In this document: in pieces, positions 38,736 to 46,595 of the stretch | Layout of the letters: each line of letters begins with the position of its first letter | Numbering within the stretch: the first letter of the stretch is position 1 | From: Agrobacterium arsenijevicii | Lineage (GTDB): Bacteria; Pseudomonadota; Alphaproteobacteria; Rhizobiales; Rhizobiaceae | Direction: 5' to 3' | Assembly: GCA_000949895.1 (NCBI GenBank) | Contig: JWIT01000003.1 | Span: 62,001 to 126,000 of the forward strand | Length of the DNA: 64,000 nt | The notes under the pieces: model-generated | Database searches by the model: none | Seen by the model: only the letters and a program-made list of their open reading frames with translations | Told to the model about the DNA's origin: nothing | Made by a program: the position numbers and the translations under genes

Positions 38736-38756
38736 TGTTATAACAGGCGTTATAAC
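38736..38756 (-). promoter_or_regulatory. Paired GTTATAAC palindromes, candidate toxin-antitoxin operator
   Basis: Two copies of the perfect palindrome GTTATAAC (38737-38744 within TGTTATAACA, and 38749-38756), centres 12 bp apart, directly upstream of the antitoxin RBS. Spacing of about one helical turn suits two dimers of the AbrB-like antitoxin. The second palindrome may overlap the -10 region. Confidence 0.65.
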
Positions 38757-38822
38757 ATAGCTAAAGCTCGTACACAATGTACGATTTCCGGAGGTCATTG
38801 GTGTGGCGCCTCCAAACGCGGG

Positions 38823-39581
38823 TTACTTTTCCTCAGGCGTATAAACCTCCCACCCGCGCGGCGTCAGATGCTCCTGCGGATGATAGCGGGTCTTGTAGCC
38901 CATCTTTTCCGAACCATCGACCCAGTAGCCCAGATAGACATGCGGCAGGCCGAGCGCGCGGGTGCGGGTGATGTGGTCGATGATCATGAAAGTGCCGAGC
39001 GAGCGTTTTTCGAGATCGGGGTTGAAGAAGGAATAGACCATCGACAGCCCGTCGCTCATCACGTCGCTGAGCGCTACGGCCAGAAGCTCGCCGCGTTTGC
39101 TGGAATCAATGCCGGAGCCGGGTTCGCGCACGCGGTATTCGATGATGCGGGTGTTCACATGCGTGTCTTCGATCATGATCGCATAGTCCAGCGCCGACAT
39201 GTCGGACATGCCGCCAGACTGGTGCCGATGGTCGAGATAGCGGCGAAACAATGAGAACTGTTCGGTGGACGGCTCGGCGGCGTGAACCGTGGCGACGACA
39301 TCCTTGTTGATGGAGAGCACGCGCCGCATCGATTTCGTCGGCTGGAACTGTTCGGTGAGGATGCGCACGGAAACGCATGCGCGGCAGGTTTCGCACGCCG
39401 GTCGATAGGCGATGTTCTGCGAGCGCCTGAAGCCGCCCTGGGTCAGAAGGTCGTTCATTTCCGACGCACGCGGACCGACCAGATGCGTAAAGACCTTCCG
39501 CTCCATCTGGTTCGGCAAATAGGGGCAGGTGGCCGGTGCCGTAAGATAGAATTGAGGAGAGGGCGTCGCCTGCGTGTTCAT
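38823..39581 (-). CDS. bpt: Aspartate/glutamate leucyltransferase Bpt
   Basis: N-degron pathway enzyme that adds Leu from Leu-tRNA to N-terminal Asp or Glu, marking proteins for ClpAPS. About 252 residues. Motifs of the ATE/Bpt family: [41 protein letters not shown] (the cysteine cluster), [20 protein letters not shown] and [19 protein letters not shown]. The chosen ATG gives the normal N-terminus; an earlier start adds 17 non-conserved residues. Bpt aligns with eukaryotic arginyltransferase, so older names (arginyl-tRNA-protein transferase) refer to this gene. Confidence 0.93.
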   Translation of the reverse strand: MNTQATPSPQFYLTAPATCPYLPNQMERKVFTHLVGPRASEMNDLLTQGGFRRSQNIAYRPACETCRACVSVRILTEQFQPTKSMRRVLSINKDVVATVHAAEPSTEQFSLFRRYLDHRHQSGGMSDMSALDYAIMIEDTHVNTRIIEYRVREPGSGIDSSKRGELLAVALSDVMSDGLSMVYSFFNPDLEKRSLGTFMIIDHITRTRALGLPHVYLGYWVDGSEKMGYKTRYHPQEHLTPRGWEVYTPEEK

Positions 39582-39728
39582 CGAACCGTGATCGCCTCCT
39601 GCGTCTGTTGTGAAAGCGCGCCGCGATTTCACGGGGCCTGCGACGGCGCTTCAAGCGACATGCATAATATCACAGAATGGCAAAATGCCGGAAAACGTCA
39701 ACTGCGAGATACGGCATTTGCTGGATTT

Positions 39729-39752
39729 GAAAGCCACGTTTTCGTGGCTTTC
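39729..39752 (-). terminator. Hairpin terminator of the RDD-protein gene
   Basis: Perfect 10-bp stem GAAAGCCACG/CGTGGCTTTC with a TTTT loop, eight bases past the stop of the RDD gene at 39760. Short T-run on the minus strand. Confidence 0.7.
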
Positions 39753-39759
39753 TGCGATA

Positions 39760-40218
39760 TCAGCGTGTTCTGACTAGGACGGTGCCGAGAAGGAAGTCGT
39801 GAACGAGGCGCGAGCGCTCGGTAAACAGGCCTGCGAGCAGGATCAGCGGCGTCAAAACCGAGTTGATGACCCAGAAAAGCACGATGTGCACGGTCGCCAG
39901 AAGGAAATCGATTCGCCGGCCGTCCATGCGCGCCATTGCGATGCCCATCGCCCGCATGCCGGGTGTCGCCTGAGACGGGCCGCTGAGCGTCACGCCGAAA
40001 TAAAGCACCGCAACGATGACGAACAGCGCCGGATAGAGGAAGAAGCCGAGACCCAGCGTGATGACACCGAGAAAGAAGACGATCACGGCCGCTGGAATGC
40101 ACAGCAGGAGAACGATCGCATAATCGATCAGGAACGCGAAAACGCGTCGGCTCAGGACGCCGCTATAGGCGCGCCAGTCGTCCGGTGCGACATAGGTAGG
40201 GTTCTGGTCGAGGTTCAT
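39760..40218 (-). CDS. RDD family membrane protein
   Basis: 152 residues with about four hydrophobic segments (29-55, 60-78, 105-130). GVLSRRVFAFLIDYAIVLLL contains the R and D-D/Y signature of the RDD domain. ATPGMRAMGIAMARMDGRR is the second conserved segment, and it ends RLVHDFLLGTVLVR. Some RDD proteins are sodium/proton antiporters, but most are uncharacterised. It lies downstream of hemB on the same strand, 116 bases away, and may be read from hemB's promoter. Confidence 0.85.
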   Translation of the reverse strand: MNLDQNPTYVAPDDWRAYSGVLSRRVFAFLIDYAIVLLLCIPAAVIVFFLGVITLGLGFFLYPALFVIVAVLYFGVTLSGPSQATPGMRAMGIAMARMDGRRIDFLLATVHIVLFWVINSVLTPLILLAGLFTERSRLVHDFLLGTVLVRTR

Positions 40219-40334
40219 CGGTCGTTTTCTCCTGAGAGGTTTCTAAAGCTCGGGACGCGCCTTCTTAGTCGGCAACGCCCCGCATCAGCAGACAATATGG
40301 GAAGCAAACGACCGAATACAATAAGCGCCCGTTA

Positions 40335-41348
40335 TCAGCCCTTCGCGAGTTTGCGAGCGGCCTCCATGGCGAAATAGGTCAGGATGCCGTCGCAACCCGC
40401 ACGTTTGAAGCAGAGAAGCGTTTCCATCATCACGCGCTCGCCGTCGATCCAGCCATTCATGGCTGCGGCTTTGATCTGGGTATATTCGCCGGACACCTGA
40501 TAGGCGAAGGTCGGCAGCCCGAAAGTCTCCTTCAGCCGCCAACAGATGTCGAGATAGGGCAGGCCGGGTTTGACCATCAGCATGTCGGCGCCTTCCTCCA
40601 CGTCGAGTGCTGCGTCGCGGATCGCCTCCATGCCGTTGGCGGGGCTGATGTAGTAGCTGTTCTTGTCGCCCTTCAGCAGGCCCGCCGTGGAGATGGCCTC
40701 GCGATAGGGGCCGTAATAGCCGGAGGCGAATTTCGTGGCATAGGACATGATGCCGACATTCTGGTGCCCGGCAGCATCAAGGCCACGACGGATGGCGCCG
40801 ATGCGGCCATCCATCATCTCCGATGGCGAAATAATGTCCGAGCCGGCATCGGCCTGAAGGATCGCAGCTTTGACGACCTGCTCCACGGTCTCGTCATTGA
40901 CGATCTCGTCGCCGCGCAGAATGCCGTCATGCCCGTGGCTGGTGAAGGGATCGAGTGCGACATCGGTGATCATGCCGATATTGGGAACGGCCTTTTTGAC
41001 TGCGATGGTCGCCTGATTGATGAGATTGTTGGCCTCGAGCGCATTCGAGCCGGTTTCGTCGCGCAGGTCCATTTCGATATTCGGGAAGGTCGCGATTGCC
41101 GGGATTCCGAGATCGGCGGCTTCTTTCGCCGCTTCGACCAGCCTGTCGACGCTCATGCGGTTGACGCCCGGCATCGCCGGTATGGGATCGAGGATATTGC
41201 TGCCCGGCACGATGAAGACCGGCCAGATGAGATCATCGACGGTCAGGCGGCTTTCCTGAACCAGACGGCGCGTCCAGTCCGCCTTGCGATTGCGTCGCAT
41301 GCGGCGATGGCCGGTGATCTCGTCGACCAGATGCGTTTTATCCTGCAT
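40335..41348 (-). CDS. hemB: Delta-aminolevulinic acid dehydratase (porphobilinogen synthase)
   Basis: Condenses two 5-aminolevulinate into porphobilinogen for haem, cobalamin and sirohaem. 337 residues. The active-site Lys pair lies in SYATKFASGYYGPYREA and LMVKPGLPYLDI. The metal segment reads DVALDPFTSHGHDG, the cysteine-free Mg/K-type form rather than the Zn-type triple-Cys form, as in other alphaproteobacteria. AAGGAC lies about nine bases before the ATG; an in-frame GTG/ATG eight codons earlier is less likely. It diverges from the DUF6163 gene. Confidence 0.95.
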   Translation of the reverse strand: MQDKTHLVDEITGHRRMRRNRKADWTRRLVQESRLTVDDLIWPVFIVPGSNILDPIPAMPGVNRMSVDRLVEAAKEAADLGIPAIATFPNIEMDLRDETGSNALEANNLINQATIAVKKAVPNIGMITDVALDPFTSHGHDGILRGDEIVNDETVEQVVKAAILQADAGSDIISPSEMMDGRIGAIRRGLDAAGHQNVGIMSYATKFASGYYGPYREAISTAGLLKGDKNSYYISPANGMEAIRDAALDVEEGADMLMVKPGLPYLDICWRLKETFGLPTFAYQVSGEYTQIKAAAMNGWIDGERVMMETLLCFKRAGCDGILTYFAMEAARKLAKG

Positions 41349-41543
41349 GTAAGAATGTCCTTCGTATCCCACTCAAGTCAGTAAAGGCTGCATAACACGA
41401 AGCATGCGCCGTGCGAATGCGACAATGTTGCCCCCTGGCTTTCTGCTTTGAACGCCCCCGACGTGCGAGGATGCTTTGACAAGGGGAGGCGTGGAATTCA
41501 ATATGGGCTGGTCGCCCGCCCGTCGAAACCGTATCTTCCGGCC

Positions 41544-41981
41544 ATGGAACCTGATTCTCAACCTCTGCCGAAACTTCCGCTTACGGAAATCCTCTTTCTG
41601 GTCTTCATGAGGCTGGTCGCAGTTTCCTGTTTCTGGTTCGGCCTGCAATATTGGGCGATGCTGACGGGATATTCACTTGGGGGGCAGGGCCGGTTCGATA
41701 TGCTGAACCTGCCATGGCGGGTGGCGGGCAGCGCGCTTGCGGTGATTTTCCCTGTTGCGGCGCTTGGCCTCTGGCTCGGTGCCTCCTGGGGCGCGGTCAT
41801 GTGGGTCCTGGGCGCGGGTACGCAGATCGCCATGTATAAGGTGTGGCCGTATATCTTCGGCGCCAACACGCTTGTGCCCGTCATGCACGGTCTCGTGGCA
41901 ACCATTTATATACTATTCCTGGTCGCTTTCTGGCTGGATCAGCGCCAAAATGAAGAGCGCGCAAGAATTGATTTACCATAA
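41544..41981 (+). CDS. DUF6163-type small membrane protein
   Basis: 145 residues with four hydrophobic helices (MRLVAVSCFWFGLQYWAMLT, WRVAGSALAVIFPVAALGLW, WGAVMWVLGAGTQIAMY, VPVMHGLVATIYILFLVAFW) and short charged ends. I associate this pattern with the rhizobial DUF6163 family next to ldtR; no function is known. A start 32 codons upstream adds a soluble segment I do not trust. The neighbourhood with ldtR-ldtP hints at an envelope role, but that is inference. Confidence 0.7.
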   Translation: MEPDSQPLPKLPLTEILFLVFMRLVAVSCFWFGLQYWAMLTGYSLGGQGRFDMLNLPWRVAGSALAVIFPVAALGLWLGASWGAVMWVLGAGTQIAMYKVWPYIFGANTLVPVMHGLVATIYILFLVAFWLDQRQNEERARIDLP

Positions 41982-42107
41982 TAATAAAGCAATTGGCCCC
42001 GTTTTTTGGTCGAATTTTGCCGCTAAGTCATTGATTTGTAATGGATCGGTGCCGGCCATTCCCGCTTCGCCACAGATTCGGCCCGCTGGGGAAAATGCAG
42101 GTAACCA

Positions 42108-42117
42108 TTTGTTAATC
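42108..42117 (+). promoter_or_regulatory. TTTGTTAATC box upstream of ldtR
   Basis: Ten bases identical to a box upstream of ldtP (43038-43047). It lies 95 bases before the ldtR ATG in an AT-rich stretch of a 231-base non-coding region. Candidate site for LdtR autoregulation; shared sequence is seen, function is inferred. Confidence 0.45.
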
Positions 42118-42212
42118 GTAGCTTTTAAGTAGAATTTTATGCGCATTGATTAGGTTCTCACTCAAGGCGGGAGACAAACAAACACACCGCCAAACAAAAC
42201 AGTGAGGCAGTC

Positions 42213-42725
42213 ATGATCAATAGCAAAGTAAAGCCGCAGGCCGTTGTTGCCGACGCACATGAAGATACCATCCGTTCGCTCTACATGGAGTCGCTGCACC
42301 TGGTGGAACGTCTCCACCGCCGCCTCCTCGATGTCATCAAGGACGAGTTCGATCGTCAGGGTCGCGATGACGTCAACGCCGTTCAGGCACTGTTGCTGTT
42401 CAACATCGGCAATTCCGAACTGACGGCCGGCGAGCTTCGTTCGCGTGGTTATTATCTCGGATCGAACGTCTCCTATAACGTCAAGAAGCTGGTCGACCTC
42501 GGCCTCATCAACCACCAGCGCTCGCGCGTCGACCGCCGCTCGGTCCGCATCAGCCTGACTGAAAAGGGTCAGGAAATCGCCGAAACGGTTGCCCACCTCT
42601 ATGAGCGCCACGTCGGCTCCATCGAAAAGGTCGGCGGCATCGGCACCGGCGAGTTCTCCGAAATGAACAAGCTGCTGCAGCGCCTCGACCGCTTCTGGAA
42701 CGACTCGATCGCTTACCGCCTGTAA
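42213..42725 (+). CDS. ldtR: LdtR, MarR-family regulator of L,D-transpeptidase
   Basis: 170-residue MarR-type winged-helix regulator. The helix-turn-helix is about residues 65-90 (ELTAGELRSRGYYLGSNVSY) and the wing at about 100-112 (HQRSRVDRRSVRISLT). Long N- and C-terminal helices give the dimer interface. The sequence and linkage match LdtR, known in Liberibacter and Sinorhizobium to activate the linked L,D-transpeptidase gene and to affect osmotic tolerance, cell shape and motility. Here ldtP follows in the same orientation 374 bases downstream. The ATG is preceded by GTGAGGCAGTC. A hairpin follows the stop. Confidence 0.9.
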   Translation: MINSKVKPQAVVADAHEDTIRSLYMESLHLVERLHRRLLDVIKDEFDRQGRDDVNAVQALLLFNIGNSELTAGELRSRGYYLGSNVSYNVKKLVDLGLINHQRSRVDRRSVRISLTEKGQEIAETVAHLYERHVGSIEKVGGIGTGEFSEMNKLLQRLDRFWNDSIAYRL

Positions 42726-43099
42726 TTTCCGCGACGGTTTCACTGTTAGAGCCGGGGGCACTGGTTGCCTCCGGCTTGCGGATTCGCGTTGAAACGGCTT
42801 CACGGTTTGCGTGTCAAGCCCGGCCTGCCAGACACGCCTTCGCCCTGTTTTTCAGGCTTACACAGCTTCGTGAGAAAAGGCGCGTGACACGAATTGGCCA
42901 TATTGATATGGGACCCGCAAAGGTGAAGAAGCCGGCGGTTTCTCCTGCTGTCGTGGCAAGTCCCGACTGTTCTGCCAGACAATAGCGCCCCGATCACGGC
43001 GTTTCGAGTATTCCAGCCGGCAGACACGTTGTACGTGTTTGTTAATCATATTGATTTAGGCATTGTTGAGAATGCCGAAGAGAGTGGCTGGTAGGTAGA
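42726..43099. other. 374-base gap between ldtR and ldtP
   Basis: No credible gene. Immediately after ldtR is an 11-bp hairpin AGCCGGGGGCA/TGCCTCCGGCT (42750-42776, loop of five, one G-T pair) without a T-run. The distal part is AT-richer and carries the ldtP promoter with the dyad ACACG-N5-CGTGT and the shared TTTGTTAATC box. Short ORFs here lack an RBS. Confidence 0.55.
43024..43047 (+). promoter_or_regulatory. Dyad plus TTTGTTAATC box upstream of ldtP
   Basis: Inverted repeat ACACG-N5-CGTGT at 43024-43038 abuts TTTGTTAATC at 43038-43047, which recurs upstream of ldtR. It lies about 53 bases before the ldtP ATG, in a typical activator or repressor position. Candidate LdtR operator. Confidence 0.5.
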
Positions 43100-44431
43100 A
43101 TGACAAAAAAATCCGTTTCCGATTCCGTATCGCGCCGTGCGCTTCTGCGCTCAGCCGTTTCCGTTGGTGCCGCAGCACTTGCCGCGCCGGCTTTTGCGCA
43201 GAACGCGCTCAACGATCTCATGGGTTCGTCGCGCCGCGGCAACTGGGATGACCAGTTCGATGCCAATTCGTCGCGTTCCGCCGTGGGTGTCGTCTCCAAC
43301 AATCCGGTTCTCGGACGGGAAGCCCCGATCTACATGCAGCAGGCGATCCAGCAATATCAGCAGATCGTGCAGAATGGCGGCTGGCCGCAGGTGCCTGCCA
43401 CCCAGCAGCGTCTTCAGATCGGCGTCTCCGATCCTTCCGTACAGGCGCTTCGCCAGCGACTGATGGTGTCCGGCGACCTGCCGCGCGAAGCCGGAATTTC
43501 CAGCGCCTTCGATTCTTACGTCGACGGTGCGCTGAAGCGCTTCCAGGCCCGCCACGGCCTTCCCGCGGATGGCGTCAGCGGCGAATATACCACCAAGGCG
43601 CTCAATGTTTCGGCCCAGATCCGTCTGGCGCAATTGCAGACCAACCTCGTGCGCATCCAGTCCATGTCGGGTGATCTCGGCCAGCGTCACCTGATGGTCA
43701 ACATTCCGGCCGCTGCCATCGAGGCGGTGGAGAATGAACGTGTAGTTCTGCGCAACACGGCCGTCGTTGGCCGCGCCAGCCGCCCGACGCACGTCATCAA
43801 TTCCAAGATCTACGAAGTCATCCTCAACCCTTACTGGACCGCGCCGCGCTCGATCGTCGAAAAGGACATCGTGCCGCTGATGCAGAAGGACCCGACCTAT
43901 CTGGAGCGGAACAACATCCGCCTCATCGATGGCAAGGGACAGGAAGTTTCGCCGACCGCGGTCGACTGGTTCGCGCCGAAGGCCCCGAACCTGATGTTCC
44001 GCCAGGACCCCGGCAAGATCAACGCCATGTCCTCGACGAAGATCAACTTCCACAATCCGAACAACGAATACATGCACGACACGCCGCAGCAGGGCCTGTT
44101 CAACAAGCTGATGCGTTTCGAATCGTCCGGCTGTGTGCGCGTACAGAACGTGCGCGACCTGACAAGCTGGCTGCTGCGCGACACGCCCGGCTGGTCGCGT
44201 CAGGAAATGGAACGTGTCATCGCAACCCGCGTCAACACGCCGATCAAGCTGGCGCAGGAAGTTCCGGTCTATTTCGTCTACATCACCGCATGGTCGGCGA
44301 AGGACGGCGTAGTGCAGTTCCGCGATGATATCTATGAAAAGGACGGCAACGCCGAACTGGCGCTCAACACGACGACCGGCATCGAACAGCCCGCCGGCGC
44401 GGTCGATGACGACCTGTTGCCGCGCAACTGA
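43100..44431 (+). CDS. ldtP: L,D-transpeptidase LdtP (YkuD/YcbB type)
   Basis: Periplasmic enzyme making 3-3 peptidoglycan cross-links or attaching proteins to the wall. 443 residues. The N-terminus SRRALLRSAVSVGAAALAAP looks like a twin-arginine-type signal. A PG_binding_1 domain sits at about 110-175 (DSYVDGALKRFQARHGLPAD). The YkuD domain at about 195-375 contains MHDTPQQGLF and RFESSGCVRVQNVRDL, with catalytic His and Cys (SSGC). The acidic tail is variable. Polar-growing Rhizobiales rely heavily on L,D-transpeptidases. Regulation by the adjacent LdtR is expected from known relatives. A terminator follows 30 bases after the stop. Confidence 0.93.
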   Translation: MTKKSVSDSVSRRALLRSAVSVGAAALAAPAFAQNALNDLMGSSRRGNWDDQFDANSSRSAVGVVSNNPVLGREAPIYMQQAIQQYQQIVQNGGWPQVPATQQRLQIGVSDPSVQALRQRLMVSGDLPREAGISSAFDSYVDGALKRFQARHGLPADGVSGEYTTKALNVSAQIRLAQLQTNLVRIQSMSGDLGQRHLMVNIPAAAIEAVENERVVLRNTAVVGRASRPTHVINSKIYEVILNPYWTAPRSIVEKDIVPLMQKDPTYLERNNIRLIDGKGQEVSPTAVDWFAPKAPNLMFRQDPGKINAMSSTKINFHNPNNEYMHDTPQQGLFNKLMRFESSGCVRVQNVRDLTSWLLRDTPGWSRQEMERVIATRVNTPIKLAQEVPVYFVYITAWSAKDGVVQFRDDIYEKDGNAELALNTTTGIEQPAGAVDDDLLPRN

Positions 44432-44461
44432 TCCGGCTTATGCCCTCAGTTTTGTTAAAGG

Positions 44462-44490
44462 AAGCTGCATCGGTTCGGTGCAGCTTTCAT
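44462..44490 (+). terminator. Rho-independent terminator of ldtP
   Basis: Stem AAGCTGCA/TGCAGCTT around a nine-base loop, followed by TTCATT, 30 bases after the ldtP stop. Confidence 0.75.
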
Positions 44491-44554
44491 TAGTGGGGAT
44501 GATTTTGTTTTCCCTTCGCTCCGATCGTTGACGTGGGCGCGAAAACCTCTCTTC

Positions 44555-44629
44555 CGTCATCCTCGGGCTTGACCCGAGGATCCACAGCCGCACGTAGAAT
44601 GGATCCTCGGGTCAAGCCCGAGGATGACG
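44555..44629. repeat. Palindromic intergenic element (30-bp inverted repeats)
   Basis: Perfect 30-bp inverted repeat: 44555-44584 pairs with 44600-44629, separated by 15 bases. Each arm is itself a hairpin (CCTCGGG-CTTGA-CCCGAGG). The core CCTCGGGCTTGACCCGAGGA is a motif I recall as dispersed in many alphaproteobacterial genomes. There is no ORF and no transposase, so it is a non-autonomous REP/MITE-like unit. It may also act as an RNA stem or terminator. Confidence 0.85.
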
Positions 44630-44653
44630 TGGAATGTGGAGTTTACAAGTCGC

Positions 44654-44674
44654 GCCGCTCAGTGCGGCTTTTTT
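44654..44674 (+). terminator. Intrinsic terminator or attenuator upstream of glyA
   Basis: Stem GCCGC/GCGGC with a TCAGT loop, then six T, 138 bases before the glyA ATG. It could stop read-through from ldtP or, if the glyA promoter lies upstream, act as an attenuator. Confidence 0.65.
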
Positions 44675-44811
44675 CTTGCGATTTTGAAAAAAAGAGCTGT
44701 CGTTTTTCGTTGGGACGTCGCAGTTTGACGGGCAAATCTCGTTGCCCGTATTGCTCTTGTTCGGGCAGGGCGCTAAGACGCCATCGCATTACTGTTTCAG
44801 GAGCCTTCACC

Positions 44812-46101
44812 ATGTCGAACACAGATGCTTTCTTCTCCCGTCCGCTTGCCGAAGTTGATCCCGATATTTTCGGCGCGATCGAGAAGGAACTGGGTCGCCA
44901 GCGCCACGAGATCGAACTGATCGCCTCGGAAAACATCGTTTCCCGCGCTGTGCTTGAAGCGCAGGGTTCGATCATGACCAACAAATATGCCGAAGGTTAT
45001 CCGGGCAAGCGTTATTATGGCGGCTGCCAGTTCGTCGACATCGCTGAAGAGCTTGCCATCGAGCGCGCCAAGAAGCTGTTCGGCGTCAACTTCGCCAACG
45101 TCCAGCCGAATTCCGGTTCACAGATGAACCAGGCCGTGTTCCTCGCGCTTTTGCAGCCGGGTGACACTTTCATGGGTCTCGACCTGAACTCGGGAGGCCA
45201 TCTGACGCACGGTTCGCCGGTCAACATGTCCGGCAAGTGGTTCAACGTCGTGTCCTACGGCGTGCGTGAAGGCGACAACCTGCTCGACATGGACGAAGTG
45301 GAGCGCAAGGCCAAGGAAACCCGGCCTAAGCTTATCCTTGCTGGCGGCACCGCCTATTCGCGTATCTGGGACTGGAAGCGCTTCCGCGAGATCGCCGATG
45401 AAGTCGGCGCCTATCTGATGGTCGATATGGCCCACATCGCAGGCCTCGTTGCCGGTGGCCAGCATCCGTCGCCGTTCCCGCATTGCCACGTTGCCACCAC
45501 GACGACGCACAAGTCGCTGCGCGGCCCGCGTGGCGGCATGATCCTCACCAATGACGAGGATCTGGCCAAGAAGTTCAACTCTGCCGTTTTCCCCGGCCTC
45601 CAGGGTGGCCCGCTGATGCACGTCATCGCCGCCAAGGCAGTCGCCTTCGGTGAAGCGCTGCAGCCGGAATTCAAGGATTACGCCGCACAGGTCGTCAAGA
45701 ACGCCAAGGCGCTTGCCGAAACGCTGATCGAAGGCGGTCTTGATGTCGTCTCCGGCGGTACCGACAACCACCTGATGCTGGTCGATCTTCGCAAGAAGAA
45801 CGCCACCGGCAAGCGTGCGGAAGCAGCACTCGGCCGCGCTTACGTCACCTGCAACAAGAACGGCATTCCTTTCGATCCGGAAAAGCCTTTCGTCACCTCT
45901 GGCGTCCGTCTCGGCACGCCGGCCGGCACGACGCGCGGTTTCAAGGAAGCGGAATTCCGCGAAATCGGCAAGCTGATCGTCGAGGTTCTCGATGGTCTGA
46001 AGGTTGCCAATTCGGATGAAGGCAACGCTGCCGTTGAAGCTGCGGTGCGTGAAAAGGTCGTCGGCCTGACGGACCGTTTCCCGATGTATCCGTACATGTA
46101 A
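44812..46101 (+). CDS. glyA: Serine hydroxymethyltransferase
   Basis: PLP enzyme converting serine and THF to glycine and 5,10-methylene-THF, the main one-carbon source. 429 residues. [37 protein letters not shown], the PLP-lysine in [14 protein letters not shown] and [16 protein letters not shown] are all family signatures. A CAGGAG precedes the ATG. It leads a close-packed group glyA-nrdR-ribD-ribE (gaps 12, 2, overlap), linking one-carbon, deoxyribonucleotide and flavin metabolism. Confidence 0.97.
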   Translation: MSNTDAFFSRPLAEVDPDIFGAIEKELGRQRHEIELIASENIVSRAVLEAQGSIMTNKYAEGYPGKRYYGGCQFVDIAEELAIERAKKLFGVNFANVQPNSGSQMNQAVFLALLQPGDTFMGLDLNSGGHLTHGSPVNMSGKWFNVVSYGVREGDNLLDMDEVERKAKETRPKLILAGGTAYSRIWDWKRFREIADEVGAYLMVDMAHIAGLVAGGQHPSPFPHCHVATTTTHKSLRGPRGGMILTNDEDLAKKFNSAVFPGLQGGPLMHVIAAKAVAFGEALQPEFKDYAAQVVKNAKALAETLIEGGLDVVSGGTDNHLMLVDLRKKNATGKRAEAALGRAYVTCNKNGIPFDPEKPFVTSGVRLGTPAGTTRGFKEAEFREIGKLIVEVLDGLKVANSDEGNAAVEAAVREKVVGLTDRFPMYPYM

Positions 46102-46113
46102 GGAAAAGAGACG

Positions 46114-46593
46114 ATGCGCTGCCCATTTTGCGGTTCCGAAGACACACAGGTCAAGGACTCGCGTCCGGCGGAGGACAATACCTCCATCCGCCGGCGGCGC
46201 ATCTGCCCGGATTGCGGCGGCCGCTTCACGACCTATGAGCGCGTGCAATTGCGCGAGCTGATGGTCATCAAAAAAAGCGGCCGCAAGCTGCCCTTCGACC
46301 GGGAAAAGCTGGTGCGATCCTTCGAGATCGCGCTGCGCAAGCGCCCGGTTGACCGCGACCGGATCGAGCGGGCCGTCTCCGGCATCGCTCGTCGTCTGGA
46401 AAGTTCCGGCGAGACGGAAATTCCCTCGGAAGAAATCGGCCTGCAGGTTCTGGAAGCGCTGAAAAGCCTCGATGACGTGGCCTTCGTGCGTTACGCCTCG
46501 GTCTATCGCGATTTCAGCCATGCCGAGGATTTCGAGAACGTGATTGCTGAAATCAACGCCAAGATCGCCCGTGATACGGACGGCGGAGCATAG
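46114..46593 (+). CDS. nrdR: Transcriptional repressor NrdR
   Basis: Represses ribonucleotide reductase genes through nucleotide sensing. 159 residues. The Zn ribbon uses [17 protein letters not shown] and [16 protein letters not shown] (four Cys). An ATP-cone follows at about 49-139 ([20 protein letters not shown] ... [13 protein letters not shown]). It lies 12 bases after glyA and two before ribD, a common order in alphaproteobacteria. Confidence 0.96.
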   Translation: MRCPFCGSEDTQVKDSRPAEDNTSIRRRRICPDCGGRFTTYERVQLRELMVIKKSGRKLPFDREKLVRSFEIALRKRPVDRDRIERAVSGIARRLESSGETEIPSEEIGLQVLEALKSLDDVAFVRYASVYRDFSHAEDFENVIAEINAKIARDTDGGA

Positions 46594-46595
46594 AC

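Larger units (their letters stand above)
44432..44811. other. 380-base region between ldtP and glyA
   Basis: Non-coding. In order it holds the ldtP terminator (44462-44490), a 75-base palindromic repeat (44555-44629), an intrinsic terminator hairpin (44654-44674), a perfect 8-bp hairpin ACGGGCAA/TTGCCCGT (44728-44749), and the RBS (CAGGAG) of glyA. An in-frame extension of glyA through this region is rejected because it would translate the repeat and a terminator. Confidence 0.7.

Noticed and set aside
42108..42130. CtrA-type TTAA-N7-TTAA site before ldtR.
   Set aside because: The TTAA copies there are nine bases apart, not seven, and the ldtP copy has no second TTAA.
44533..44811. N-terminal extension of glyA by 93 codons, open in frame.
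   Set aside because: It would translate the palindromic repeat and a terminator; the ATG at 44812 has a good RBS and gives the normal N-terminus.
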